Assembly: GCA_024640505.1 (NCBI GenBank) | Contig: JAHEEV010000009.1 | Coordinates: 18,017 to 66,053 of the forward strand | Length of the DNA stretch: 48,037 nt | Direction: 5' to 3' | Source of the DNA: Halieaceae bacterium | GTDB taxonomy: Bacteria > Pseudomonadota > Gammaproteobacteria > Pseudomonadales > Halieaceae | In this document: in pieces, positions 25,276 to 34,436 of the stretch | Position numbering within the stretch: position 1 is the stretch's first letter | Layout: each line of letters opens with the position of its first letter | Program-made: the position numbers and the translations under genes | The notes under the pieces: generated by a model | The model's input: the letters and a program-made list of their open reading frames with translations, nothing else | Told to the model about the DNA's origin: nothing | Database searches by the model: none

Positions 25276-26088
25276 ATGTCCCCCAGCTATGAAACCCTTG
25301 AATTGCAGATCGAGGAGCATGTCGCCACGGTAAGCCTGAACCGTCCGGACAAGGCCAATTCGATGAACGCGCAGCTGTGGGATGATCTCCAGGCCTGTTT
25401 CGAATGGCTGGATGGTGAACCTTCGGTGCGGGTGGTCATTCTCGCGGGCAACGGCAAGCACTTCTGCGCCGGGCTGGACCTGGCCATGTTCGGCGGCCTG
25501 CACGGTGCCTCCAGCGAACCCGCACGACGCAATGAGCATTTGCGCCGCACGGTACTGAAACTGCAGGACAACCTGACCGCCCTGGAGAAGTGTCGCAAAC
25601 CGGTACTGGCTGCCATTCACAGCACCTGTATTGGCGGGGGCGTGGACCTGACCTGCTGCGCCGATATGCGTTATGCCACCGAGGACGCCTATTTTTCCAT
25701 TCGCGAGATCGATATCGGCATGGCCGCAGATGTGGGTACGCTGCAGCGACTGCCCAGGCTGATTGCCCCCGGGGTGGTCAACGAACTCGCCTATACCGGT
25801 CGGAACATGGACGCCGAGGAGGCGCGTGAGCTGGGCTTCGTCAATCGCGTTTTCGAGGACCGGGAGACTATGATGCGCGAGGTTACGGGGATTGCCCGGA
25901 CCATCGCGCGCAAGTCGCCGCTGGCCGTGCGCGGTACCAAAGAGATGCTGATGTACACGCGGGATCATTCGGTGGCCGACGGCCTGAATTTCGTGGCGAC
26001 CTGGAGCGCAGGTATGCTCAGTCAGGCGGATCTGCAGGAAGGTCTCCAGGCGCAGATGGAAAAAAAGCAGGCGCTCTACGAAGATTGA
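25276..26088 (+). CDS. delta(3,5)-delta(2,4)-dienoyl-CoA isomerase-like crotonase
   Basis: A 270-residue crotonase. The oxyanion segment HFCAGLDLAMFGG and the motif block GGGVDLTCCADMRY...FSIREIDIGMAADVGTLQRLP match the dienoyl-CoA isomerase (ECH1) type. Asp124, Glu144 and Asp152 have spacings of 20 and 8 residues, the same as the known catalytic Asp-Glu-Asp of that enzyme. It shifts 3,5-dienoyl-CoA to 2,4-dienoyl-CoA during breakdown of unsaturated fatty acids with odd-numbered double bonds. ATG 25276 has AGAGAGA upstream; ATG 25252 is a possible earlier start. Confidence 0.88.
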   Translation: MSPSYETLELQIEEHVATVSLNRPDKANSMNAQLWDDLQACFEWLDGEPSVRVVILAGNGKHFCAGLDLAMFGGLHGASSEPARRNEHLRRTVLKLQDNLTALEKCRKPVLAAIHSTCIGGGVDLTCCADMRYATEDAYFSIREIDIGMAADVGTLQRLPRLIAPGVVNELAYTGRNMDAEEARELGFVNRVFEDRETMMREVTGIARTIARKSPLAVRGTKEMLMYTRDHSVADGLNFVATWSAGMLSQADLQEGLQAQMEKKQALYED

Positions 26089-26137
26089 TGACCTGCGCTG
26101 AAAACACTGTCCAGGAACCCTTCGTGGAGACCTTGTA

Positions 26138-27070
26138 ATGAAACTGTTGGCGCGGCTGAACCGGCCGTGGGTGCATTTCATTGTGCTGGGTTTCGCCCTG
26201 TTCTATCTGCGGGGGCTGCTTTTTCCGGAACCCAGGCCCGTGGTGGGCCCGATCAATGAAGCCCGGGTGGAGGCGCTGGTCCAGCAGTGGTTCTCCGCTA
26301 CCGGGCGTCCGCCAAGCGAGGAGCAGAAGGCGCGCATGATCGCCGCCGAGCTGGATCGCGACATGCTCTTCCAGCGGGCGCTGGAACTGGAACTGCACCT
26401 CTATGACACGGTGGTGTACCAGCGCCTGTTGCGCAACATGCAGTTTCTGCAGCTCGCCGAGGGCAAGACGGACCAGGAATCCTATGAACAGGCCCTGGAG
26501 ATGCGGCTGCACCTGGGCGACGAGGTCGTGAAACGCCGCATGATCCAGGTGATGGAGCAGCTGTTGCTGGCGGCCAACCCACCGCGGAAGCCCACTGAGA
26601 TGCAGATTGCCGCAGAGTTCGAGGCCCGTCGGGAGGAATTGCGTCGCCCACCCCGGTATACGATCGAGCATATCTATTTCAATCGCGAGCGGGAACCCGA
26701 GATGGAATCCGTGATCGAGACCATCCGGGAACGCGGACTGGGCCCCGAGGAGGCGAGGGAATTGAGCTCGCCCTTCCTGCCCGGCTACCGTTTCAGCAGC
26801 CAGACGCCGGACCAGCTGGCGCGACACTTCGGGGCCGCTTTCGTGATTAACCTGCAGCAGGCCGGGCCCGGGGCCGGTGAATGGACCGGTCCCGTGGCTT
26901 CCACCTACGGCCAACACTATGTGTGGGTGAGCGAGATCGAACCGGCCCGCGATGCCACGCTCGAAGAAGTGCGAACCCTGCTGGTCCGGGACCTAGAATC
27001 CCGTTACCGGGCGGAGGCGCTGCAGGAGAGCATTGCGTCCCTGCGCGAAAATTACGAGGTGATCCAATGA
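26138..27070 (+). CDS. PpiC-like membrane-anchored peptidyl-prolyl isomerase family protein
   Basis: A 310-residue protein with one N-terminal membrane segment (FIVLGFALFYLRGLLF). A SurA/PpiD-like helical domain follows (about 35-160), then a parvulin-like part (about 170-275: YTIEHIYFNRE...SSPFLPGYRF...GEWTGPVASTYGQHYVWVSEIEP). The usual parvulin Gly-Met/Phe core is only weakly kept, so it may be a chaperone without isomerase activity. Its stop overlaps the start of the HupE/UreJ gene by four bases (ATGA). The tight link suggests it helps fold or insert that protein or its partner. Confidence 0.7.
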   Translation: MKLLARLNRPWVHFIVLGFALFYLRGLLFPEPRPVVGPINEARVEALVQQWFSATGRPPSEEQKARMIAAELDRDMLFQRALELELHLYDTVVYQRLLRNMQFLQLAEGKTDQESYEQALEMRLHLGDEVVKRRMIQVMEQLLLAANPPRKPTEMQIAAEFEARREELRRPPRYTIEHIYFNREREPEMESVIETIRERGLGPEEARELSSPFLPGYRFSSQTPDQLARHFGAAFVINLQQAGPGAGEWTGPVASTYGQHYVWVSEIEPARDATLEEVRTLLVRDLESRYRAEALQESIASLRENYEVIQ

Positions 27071-28068
27071 GCACTGCACGCCTGATCGGGGTGCTGGTAC
27101 TGGGCCTGGCAGTGGCCCAGCTGGCCCATGCCCATCGCTTCGCGCCGTCGTTGCTCAAGGTGACCGAAATCGCCGAGAACAGCTACAACATGGTGTGGAA
27201 GACCCCTGCCCAGGGAACCAGCGATGTGCCCCTGCGTCCGACCTGGCCGGAGTCCTGCGAGATTACCAACACCAGCCCGGCGCAACTGGAGGGTACCGGC
27301 AAGGTGAGCAGCTGGCAGATGAACTGCCCGGGGCTCGGTGCCGACGGCCTGGTGGGAGATACGCTCGGCGTGTCCGGTCTCGGCGCCAACCAGGCCTCTG
27401 CCATGGTGATGATCGAGCTGCTGGACGGGCGTCGCTACCAGGAGGTGCTCAACGCCGAGCAACCGGAGTTCGTGGTGCCCGAGGAACCCGGGACGGGGGA
27501 GGTTATGCGCGATTACTCCGTGCTGGGTATCGAGCATATCTGGGGCGGGATCGATCACCTGCTGTTCGTGTTCGGGCTGTTGTTGCTGGTGGGTGGCGGC
27601 ACCCGCCTGCTGTGGACCATCACCGCCTTTACGTTGGGGCACAGCATCACCCTCTCCCTGGTGACGCTGGGCTTTTTCGATTACCCGGTAGCGCTGGTGG
27701 AATTCACCATAGCCCTGAGTATTTTCGTGCTGGCGGTGGAACTGACCCGGACCAGCAGGCACGACATACTATGGCGCAATCCCTGGTGGCTCGCCGGGGG
27801 GTTCGGGCTGCTGCACGGCATGGGGTTCGCGGGGGCGCTGGCGGAAACCGGTCTGCCCCAGGACAACGTACCCCTGGCGCTGTTGTTCTTTAACGTCGGC
27901 ATTGAAATCGGGCAGCTCACATTCATCTTCCTGGTGCTGGCCATCTGGTATCTGGTGCGTCGGCCCCTGGATCCCTGGAAGGACCGCCTGCTGCCGGTGC
28001 CGATCTATATCCTCGGCGCCCTGTCCGCCATGTGGTGTATCGAACGGGGTCTGGAAGTCCTGGCCTGA
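27067..28068 (+). CDS. HupE/UreJ family membrane protein
   Basis: A 333-residue protein with signal peptide (LIGVLVLGLAVAQLAHA|HRF) and about 140 residues of soluble periplasmic domain. A HupE/UreJ membrane domain follows: the motif EHIWGGIDHLLFVFGLLLL, FTLGHSITLSLVTLG, VEFTIALSIFVLAVEL, GLLHGMGFAGAL and NVGIEIGQLTFI. HupE and UreJ are nickel or metal permeases linked to hydrogenase and urease; the DH and HG motifs fit a metal path. No hydrogenase or urease genes are near. The long N-terminal domain marks the variant often linked to a PpiC-like gene, as here. Substrate uncertain. Confidence 0.85.
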   Translation: MSTARLIGVLVLGLAVAQLAHAHRFAPSLLKVTEIAENSYNMVWKTPAQGTSDVPLRPTWPESCEITNTSPAQLEGTGKVSSWQMNCPGLGADGLVGDTLGVSGLGANQASAMVMIELLDGRRYQEVLNAEQPEFVVPEEPGTGEVMRDYSVLGIEHIWGGIDHLLFVFGLLLLVGGGTRLLWTITAFTLGHSITLSLVTLGFFDYPVALVEFTIALSIFVLAVELTRTSRHDILWRNPWWLAGGFGLLHGMGFAGALAETGLPQDNVPLALLFFNVGIEIGQLTFIFLVLAIWYLVRRPLDPWKDRLLPVPIYILGALSAMWCIERGLEVLA

Positions 28069-28092
28069 ACTATTGCGCTATCCTGCAGGCGC

Positions 28093-29118
28093 TCAAAGCT
28101 GCCAGCCCACCCCGGTGGTGACCCCGTAGTCGATCTCCCGGTCCGATTCCGCTTTATTGTCGGTGGAACTCCAGGCGGTGAGGTCCAGAAACAGGTCCTC
28201 GACGATCTCCCACCTCAGCCTGATATCCAGGTCTGTCCGCACCCGACCGCTATCGCTCAGGCTGGGATACAGGTCGAAACTCACGCCGAGATCCAGCTCC
28301 GGCGTATTGAACCGCCAGGCGGCGTAATCGGTAGAGATGAACATCTCCACATCCTGGTCCTCACCCGAGTCGGCGGACTTTTCCGTGATCACCTGCAAGC
28401 CTGAACTGGCCAGCAGCCGGGTCTTGTGGGTATCCAGGAAGTACCGCCCCAGGCCGGCTCCCACGTTGATCCGGTGTTCGAGCCCGAGTTCGTCGTTGTC
28501 CTCATAGCCCGCCCCTAAGATGCGGAAATACCTCGCGCGGTCCGTCCATACGGCGCGGTTCAGGTCGTAGCGATTGCTGCTGGTCGTCTCTTCATTGGTA
28601 TCCGTTATGATGGTGCGGCCGTCCAGCACCGTCCGCGTATACTCGTCTTCATAACTCACATTGCTGGTGAATGAGATCTGACCCACGCCACTCGCCTTGG
28701 TGTAGGAGTAGCCACCCGCGAGGTAGACTTCCAGGCGGCCGATAAATGATTCTTCCACCGGACGCAATTCCACCACCTCCAGCCATTCCAGGTCACGTGT
28801 GCCCCCTTCCTCCTGGACGCGCATCTGCCCCGGACGACCGGCGCTGTCGACTGACCCGAAGAACCGGCCGCCGTCGCTGGTTCGGACCTCATAGAAGTAC
28901 TCGCTGGAGACGTTGGCAATCTCCTGCCATTCGATTTTTACCGTGCCCATGCTGTCGGTTTTCAAATTCAGCAGGCCGCCGTAAAGCTGCTTGATCTCCC
29001 CGGTGAGACGGTCACCGTTATACAGAGTAACGGTGTCGGTCTTGAGATGGGCCAGCACAGGGGGGCTGGTGACAAGCGCCAGGAGGAGGGCGAGGGTGAG
29101 TATCCTAATCTGCTTCAA
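28093..29118 (-). CDS. DUF481 outer-membrane protein
   Basis: A 341-residue protein with a signal peptide (LALLLALVTSPPVLA|HLK). A small N-terminal beta domain, DTVTLYNGDRLTGEIKQL and VKIEWQEIANV (residues about 25-105), resembles an SH3-like repeat. A DUF481 barrel follows from about residue 120 (VYLAGGYSYTKASGVG...GAGLGRYF...DLDIRLRWEI) ending in GVGWQL. DUF481 proteins are salt-induced or unknown outer-membrane barrels. It converges on the HupE/UreJ gene and is divergent from the CrbS-type kinase gene. Confidence 0.85.
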   Translation of the reverse strand: MKQIRILTLALLLALVTSPPVLAHLKTDTVTLYNGDRLTGEIKQLYGGLLNLKTDSMGTVKIEWQEIANVSSEYFYEVRTSDGGRFFGSVDSAGRPGQMRVQEEGGTRDLEWLEVVELRPVEESFIGRLEVYLAGGYSYTKASGVGQISFTSNVSYEDEYTRTVLDGRTIITDTNEETTSSNRYDLNRAVWTDRARYFRILGAGYEDNDELGLEHRINVGAGLGRYFLDTHKTRLLASSGLQVITEKSADSGEDQDVEMFISTDYAAWRFNTPELDLGVSFDLYPSLSDSGRVRTDLDIRLRWEIVEDLFLDLTAWSSTDNKAESDREIDYGVTTGVGWQL

Positions 29119-29270
29119 GACAACCTCCCGATGGTGTGTTTAGTCGTATTCATACTCACTGCCCAGTCTAGTGGATTTTGCCCGGTGATACTCCTCCCGG
29201 GCATAATTTCCTGTCGGGAACGGCCATGCTATGCTGGCCGCAACCTCCGGGAAGCGGACCTCGTCGGTCT

Positions 29271-32200
29271 ATGGTGTCACCCTCCAACCTGCTCAGCCTG
29301 GCCCTGCTCTATATCTGCATCCTGTTTGCGGTGGCCTGGTACGCGGACCGGAATGTCGGGCGTGAGGCTGCCGCAGGCAAAGCAGCCGGCCGCACGTCAC
29401 TGTGGCGCGGAATCGTTTACGCGCTCTCCCTGGCGGTTTACTGCAGTTCCTGGACGTTCTACGGCGCCGTTGGCAGCACCACCGAGTCGGCCTGGAGCCA
29501 CGCGCCCATTTACCTCGGTCCGATCCTGCTTTTCCTGTTCGGCTGGCCTCTGATTCGCCGTCTGCTGGCGGTGGGCGCTCGCAACCGCGTGACTTCGATT
29601 GCCGACTACATCGGTGCGCGCTACGGCAAACGGCAGTCACTGGCGGTGCTGGTCACCCTGGTCGCCACAGCGGCGGTGCTGCCCTACATCGCACTGCAGT
29701 TCAAGGCTCTGGCCCAGGCCTGGACCATCGTTGGCGGTTCCGCCGAAGAAGTGGAGGCCATCGGCGGTGATACCGCCTTGCTGGTTGCGATCATCCTGGC
29801 GGTCTTCACCATCCTGTTCGGTACTCGCCGGCTGGACGGCCGGGAGCGACACCAGGGGGTGATGGCCGCGATCGCGCTGGAATCCCTGGTGAAACTGGTT
29901 GCGTTTATTTCCGTGGCGTTCCTGGCGATCTCCTACCTGCAGGCGGCGCCTCCCGAGGCCCGGCTGCAGGGTGCCAGTCATGCGCTGGGGGAAGTTTCCC
30001 TGTCAGCCGATTTCCTTGCCCGGACTCTGATCAGCGCCCTGGCGATCCTCTGCCTTCCGCGCCAGTTCCACGTGATGGTGGTTGAGGCGCAGGAGCATAC
30101 CGATACGCGCATCGCGCGCTGGTTGTTTCCACTCTACCTGGGTCTGTTCATGCTGCTGGTCGTCCCCATCAGTATCGCGGGGAGCGCCGTTTTCGCCGGT
30201 TCGGGATCCGTCAGTCCGGATGTTTACGTGCAGTACCTGCCGATCGCTCTCCAGTCCGAATGGGTGACGGTAGCGGCCTTCATCGGCGGTATCTCGGCGG
30301 CCACCGGGATGGTCATCGTGGCCACGGTCAGCCTTGCGATCATGATTACCAACGAGTTGATCGCGCCCATCGTCATGCGCCTGAATGCCGATTCCCCGGC
30401 GGCGGTGATGAAACTGGGAGACAGCCTGCGCCGGATCAGGCAATACACCATCGCCGGGATACTTCTCGCCGCCTGGCTGGTAACCCACCAGATCATGGGT
30501 ATTCCCTGGTTGGCGCAGATCGGTTTCATCTCCTTCCTGGCGGCGGCGCAGCTGGCGCCAGCACTGCTGGCCGGACTTTACTGGCGGCGGGCACACGGGG
30601 TGGGGGTGACCTCCGGATTGCTGGCGGGTCTCGCGCTCTGGTTCTACTGCGGTGTGATGCCGGCGATACTGCCCGCGGACAGCAGTCTTCTGCTTGATGG
30701 CCCGCTGGGGATTGCATGGTTACGTCCCATGAGCCTGTTCGGCGTGGAGGGCGAGCACCGGCTCGCCTACGCCACCACCTGGAGCCTGGGTGTCAACCTG
30801 CTCAGCATGGTCGTTCTGTCGCTGCTCCTGCGGCCGTCCCGGGCGGATATCCGCCAGGCGCGGCTGTTCATGGATGAAGCCGGCATCGGCAGCAGTGCGG
30901 GCAACAGTGACTATCAGCTCAGCCTGATCCGGGTCAGCCAGCTGCAGGCCCTGCTGCCGCCCTTCGTCGACCGGCGCCAGCTGGACCGCATGTGGCGGGA
31001 ATTCGAGGATGCCTACCAGCAGCGACTGCTGCCGGGTGACCGGGCCCCGAAATTCGTCGTCAATCGCGTGGAGTCCGTGCTGGCGGAAATCATCGGCACG
31101 ACATCTGCCCACAAGGCGATGGAGCAGCTCGAGAGCAGCCAGCAGCTGGCCTACAGCGACCTGGCCGGCATGGTGACCGATGCCAGCAAACTGCATACCT
31201 TCAACCGGGAACTGCTTGAGACCACGGTGGAGAGTCTGCTGCAGGGGGTATCGGTGGTGGACAAGGAACTGCGCCTTGTGGCCTGGAACAAACGCTACGA
31301 GGAGATGTTCCACTACCCGGAACGCTTTCTCTATGTAGGATGCCCGATCGAGCGGGTCTATCGCTTCAACGCGGAGCGGGGCATTCTCGGTGGCAATCGG
31401 CCGATCGAGGAGGAGGTCGAGAAGCGCCTGGACTGGCTGCGTGAGGGCAGCCCGCACCGGCTCGAACGCATCCTGCCGAATGGCACGGTGGTGGACATTC
31501 ACGGTAACCCTCTGCCCCACGGCGGATTCGTTACCACCTATATCGATATTACCGACTACCGCGACGTGGTTGCCCAGCTCGAGGAAACCAAGCTGGAGCT
31601 GGAGGCCCGGGTGGAGTCGGGCTCACAGACCCTGAGCGAGACCAACGCCCGGCTGCGCCAGGAGAACCGCCTCAGGGCGCAGGTCGAAACGCGTCTGCGT
31701 GACGCCAACCAGACCAAGACCCGGTTCATGTCTGCCACGAGTCATGACCTGTTGCAGCCTATCAATGCTGCCCGCCTGTTTACCGCTGCCCTGAGGCCCC
31801 AGTTGGGGGAAGATGTGGACGGTTCAGCACTGCGCACGGTGGAGCAGATCGACAGTTCACTGCATCGAGCCGAACAGCTGATCGCGGAGTTGCGGGAGAT
31901 AGCGCGGCTCGATTCGGGCAAGCAGATGCCCCGCCGCAGCCATTTTTGTACGGCGGAACTCTTCGCTGCGCTGCTCCGGGAGTTCGAGGCCTCGGCCAGG
32001 ATGAAGGGGTTGGAACTGACCTGCGTTCCCAGCAATCTGTGGTTGTACTCGGACCAGTCGCTGGTCCATCGGATCCTGCAGAACCTGCTGGGTAATGCGG
32101 TCAAGTATACCGACCGCGGCAGGGTGTTGCTCGGGTTACGGCGCCGCAGGGATGGTGCGGAGATCCAGGTGTGGGATACCGGGCCGGGAATTGCAGAGCA

Positions 32201-32801
32201 GGATCGTGTGCGGATCTTCCAGGAGTTCGAGCGCCTGCAGCGTCACGGCACCGGTGGGGAGGAGGGGCTGGGACTGGGGCTCGCCATCGTGCAGCGCTAT
32301 GCGGACCTTCTGGGCCACAGTGTCGTGCTGCAGTCCAGGCCCGGCAAGGGCACGATGTTCTCGGTCAAGGTGACCTACGGCCAGGCACAGGCCCTCGGCC
32401 ACGGACCTGCGGAGGAGGCGGCCGGGCGCGACCTGGAGGGGCTGCGGGTGTTATGCCTCGATAATGACCCCCTGATCCTGGACGGCATGGAACAGCTGCT
32501 GAAAACCATGGGTGCCGACGTTCGGGTGGCGGCCAACCGCGAGCAGTTGATAGCGGCCTTCAGTAACGGCGGACGGCCTGACATCGTGCTGGCCGACTAC
32601 CATCTGGACGATGGCGATACAGGCCTGAATGCCATGCGGGAGACACGGCAGCTGGGTAGTGGAGATACGCCCTGCATTATTATCAGTGCCGACGACAGCG
32701 ATGTGATCCGCGACCGGGCCAAATCGGTGGGCTACCGGTTTCTGCCCAAGCCCGTCAATCCCAGTCGCCTGCGGGCCATGGTACTGGCCCTGACACGCTG
32801 A
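29271..32801 (+). CDS. crbS: SLC5-transporter-fused hybrid sensor kinase (CrbS/MxtR type)
   Basis: A 1176-residue protein. Residues 1-520 form a sodium:solute symporter (SLC5) domain of about 13 membrane segments (for example YCSSWTFYGAVGSTTESAW and GGISAATGMVIVATVSLAIM). A linker and PAS domain (about 645-760: LLQGVSVVDKELRLVAWNKRYEEMF) follow, then a histidine kinase with His825 in SATSHDLLQPINAARLF, N-box LVHRILQNLLGNAVKYTD, G1 VWDTGPGIA and G2 GLGLGLAIVQRY. Last is a receiver with Asp1109 in LADYHLDDG. This is the CrbS/MxtR layout, which senses acetate-type acids. The ATG 29271 start is better than the TTG at 29178. Confidence 0.92.
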   Translation: MVSPSNLLSLALLYICILFAVAWYADRNVGREAAAGKAAGRTSLWRGIVYALSLAVYCSSWTFYGAVGSTTESAWSHAPIYLGPILLFLFGWPLIRRLLAVGARNRVTSIADYIGARYGKRQSLAVLVTLVATAAVLPYIALQFKALAQAWTIVGGSAEEVEAIGGDTALLVAIILAVFTILFGTRRLDGRERHQGVMAAIALESLVKLVAFISVAFLAISYLQAAPPEARLQGASHALGEVSLSADFLARTLISALAILCLPRQFHVMVVEAQEHTDTRIARWLFPLYLGLFMLLVVPISIAGSAVFAGSGSVSPDVYVQYLPIALQSEWVTVAAFIGGISAATGMVIVATVSLAIMITNELIAPIVMRLNADSPAAVMKLGDSLRRIRQYTIAGILLAAWLVTHQIMGIPWLAQIGFISFLAAAQLAPALLAGLYWRRAHGVGVTSGLLAGLALWFYCGVMPAILPADSSLLLDGPLGIAWLRPMSLFGVEGEHRLAYATTWSLGVNLLSMVVLSLLLRPSRADIRQARLFMDEAGIGSSAGNSDYQLSLIRVSQLQALLPPFVDRRQLDRMWREFEDAYQQRLLPGDRAPKFVVNRVESVLAEIIGTTSAHKAMEQLESSQQLAYSDLAGMVTDASKLHTFNRELLETTVESLLQGVSVVDKELRLVAWNKRYEEMFHYPERFLYVGCPIERVYRFNAERGILGGNRPIEEEVEKRLDWLREGSPHRLERILPNGTVVDIHGNPLPHGGFVTTYIDITDYRDVVAQLEETKLELEARVESGSQTLSETNARLRQENRLRAQVETRLRDANQTKTRFMSATSHDLLQPINAARLFTAALRPQLGEDVDGSALRTVEQIDSSLHRAEQLIAELREIARLDSGKQMPRRSHFCTAELFAALLREFEASARMKGLELTCVPSNLWLYSDQSLVHRILQNLLGNAVKYTDRGRVLLGLRRRRDGAEIQVWDTGPGIAEQDRVRIFQEFERLQRHGTGGEEGLGLGLAIVQRYADLLGHSVVLQSRPGKGTMFSVKVTYGQAQALGHGPAEEAAGRDLEGLRVLCLDNDPLILDGMEQLLKTMGADVRVAANREQLIAAFSNGGRPDIVLADYHLDDGDTGLNAMRETRQLGSGDTPCIIISADDSDVIRDRAKSVGYRFLPKPVNPSRLRAMVLALTR

Positions 32802-32814
32802 GTGTGGGGAGGGT

Positions 32815-33411
32815 TCAGTGACCCCCGGCTGCCTCTCCCCAGATCTGCTGCAGTCGCTGGTCCCGCCCGCAATTCCAGCGGTAGTACTTGTAGCGTACGG
32901 GGTTTTTCAGGTAGTAATCCTGGTGATAATCCTCCACCGGCCAGAAGTCCGCGGCATCCCTGATCTCCGTGTATACCGTCTGCTGCGGGAATTGCTGTTT
33001 TACCGCTTGCAGTGAGGCTTCCGCCATCTGCCTCTGCGCTGCCGAAGCCGTGAATATGGCACTGCGGTAGCTGTAGCCCTTGTCACAGAACTGCCCCCGG
33101 TTGTCGAAGGGGTCGATGTTCACCCAGTAGAGGTCCAACAATTCCTGGTAACTGATCGCGGCGGGGTCGTAGGTGATCTCGATGGCCTCAAAATGGCCCT
33201 CGTGGTTGCCCTGGTAGGTCGGGTTTTTCAGGGTGCCGCCGGTGAAGCCTGACACCACGTCCTTCACGCCTGCTACGTCCTGGTAAGCGGATTCCATGCA
33301 CCAGAAGCAGCCCCCGGCGAAGACGGCGGTCGCCGACTCGGCGCGAGCGATCTGGGTGGTTGCGGAAGCCAGTAACAACAGGGTGGTCAGGAAGCGGGAG
33401 CAACGAAGCAT
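32815..33411 (-). CDS. msrA: peptide-methionine (S)-S-oxide reductase MsrA, exported form
   Basis: A 198-residue MsrA with the catalytic Cys35 in FAGGCFWCMESAYQDVAGV, the GHFEAIEITYDP segment with the active-site Glu, DPFDNRGQFCDKGYSYRSAIF, and a C-terminal Cys near 185 for resolution or regeneration. Unlike the usual cytoplasmic form it has a signal peptide (FLTTLLLLASATTQIARA|ES), so it works on oxidised Met in the periplasm. It converges with the CrbS-type kinase gene (13 bases apart), and the CrbR-type gene lies 77 bases upstream on the same strand. Confidence 0.93.
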   Translation of the reverse strand: MLRCSRFLTTLLLLASATTQIARAESATAVFAGGCFWCMESAYQDVAGVKDVVSGFTGGTLKNPTYQGNHEGHFEAIEITYDPAAISYQELLDLYWVNIDPFDNRGQFCDKGYSYRSAIFTASAAQRQMAEASLQAVKQQFPQQTVYTEIRDAADFWPVEDYHQDYYLKNPVRYKYYRWNCGRDQRLQQIWGEAAGGH

Positions 33412-33488
33412 TACAGCGTGCCTTTCAGTCTGGTTGAGGCTGTATAGACTGATATACGCGCCGGTAGTTCAGCCGGCTACGACGGGCG

Positions 33489-34175
33489 TTATGGGGGTGG
33501 CGGCTCGACCAGGTTCTGCGGCGGCTCCACAGAGAGGCTGCTCAGTGCCAGTACCGCCTGGGTGCGGGACTGCACGCCCAGCTTGCGGAAAATTTCGGTC
33601 ATGTGGGCCTTGATGGTGGCCTCTTTCACGTCCAGCTCGTAGGCAATCTGCTTGTTGAGCAGGCCCTCCACCAGCATGGAGGCCACCCTGAACTGCTGCG
33701 GCGTCAGTGTGGAGAGGGCATCCGCCACGTCCAGGGACTGCAGGCTGGCCCCCCTGCCGCCGGCATCCAGGCCGGGATGCAGGCCCCGGGCACCACCCAT
33801 GACCTGTTCGATACAGGCCGCCATATCCGCGACTTCGGCCGACTTGGACAGGAACCCGGCAGCACCGTGGTCGATGGCGCGACGCACGGTTTCAGGGTGC
33901 GAGTTGGCGGAAATCATGATGACCGGCGTCCCGGGGTACTGTCCCACGAACCACGAGAGGGCCGAAAAGCCCAGCGCCCCGGGCATGTGCAGGTCCAGCA
34001 GCAGCAGGTCGATGCCGCGATGCTGCTCGACCTCCCGGTGCAGGTCCACCACACTCGCCGCCTGCAGCAGTTCAGCCTGGGGGTAAAGCTGTGCGATCAC
34101 CTGCTGCAACGCGCCGCGAAACAGAGGGTGATCGTCTGCGATCAGGATTGAGAGCGTACTCGAGCCCACCGGCAA
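33489..34175 (-). CDS. crbR: LuxR-family response regulator (CrbR/ErdR type)
   Basis: A 228-residue NarL/LuxR-type regulator. The receiver holds the acidic pair Asp14-Asp15 (IADDHPLF), phospho-acceptor Asp61 (LLLDLHMPG), and Lys111 (GFLSKSAEV). The C-terminal helix-turn-helix is LTPQQFRVASMLVEGLLNKQIAYELDV with EATIKAHMTEIFRKLGV as recognition helix. Size and form fit CrbR/ErdR/AgmR, the partner of CrbS/MxtR that switches on acetate use. It is divergent from the porin gene, whose promoter region holds the palindromes described at 34323-34364. The partner kinase lies 690 bases away on the other strand, with msrA between. Confidence 0.87.
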   Translation of the reverse strand: MPVGSSTLSILIADDHPLFRGALQQVIAQLYPQAELLQAASVVDLHREVEQHRGIDLLLLDLHMPGALGFSALSWFVGQYPGTPVIMISANSHPETVRRAIDHGAAGFLSKSAEVADMAACIEQVMGGARGLHPGLDAGGRGASLQSLDVADALSTLTPQQFRVASMLVEGLLNKQIAYELDVKEATIKAHMTEIFRKLGVQSRTQAVLALSSLSVEPPQNLVEPPPP

Positions 34176-34322
34176 TATCCTTGTTGTTATGCGGACATTG
34201 TCTCGACCGGGCCATCCCCTGTAAAGGAAAAAAAACGGGCGTAAAGCCCGGATGCAATGCCGGCCCGAAGGGCCCTGGGGGTATCGAGATCAGCCTGGTC
34301 GCCTCTGCCATTGCGGGCATTC

Positions 34323-34364
34323 GACTTTGGTCTAATCCGGGGCTTCCCTTTGACCAAAGTCTAA
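34323..34364. promoter_or_regulatory. paired GAC-N4-GTCTAA boxes upstream of the porin gene
   Basis: Box 1 is GACTTTGGTCTAA (34323-34335) and box 2 is GACCAAAGTCTAA (34352-34364); GACTTTGGTC and GACCAAAGTC are exact inverted copies of each other, 29 bases apart. A GATACT at 34389-34394 can be the -10 box, which centres box 2 near position -42 as expected for an activator next to RNA polymerase. Candidate CrbR binding sites; the identification of the protein is inference. Confidence 0.65.
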
Positions 34365-34436
34365 TGGGTTTTACAACGCGGCAGCGTTGATACTTGGCTC
34401 GCTCGAATAAATACACCTACGTAGGGAGCAGTCACC

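Noticed and set aside
34234-34274. Small hairpins CGGGC-GTAAA-GCCCG and GGCCC-GAA-GGGCC upstream of the porin gene
   Set aside because: They could be terminator-like, but no gene ends here on either strand and there is no T-run; probably leader or promoter structure without clear role.
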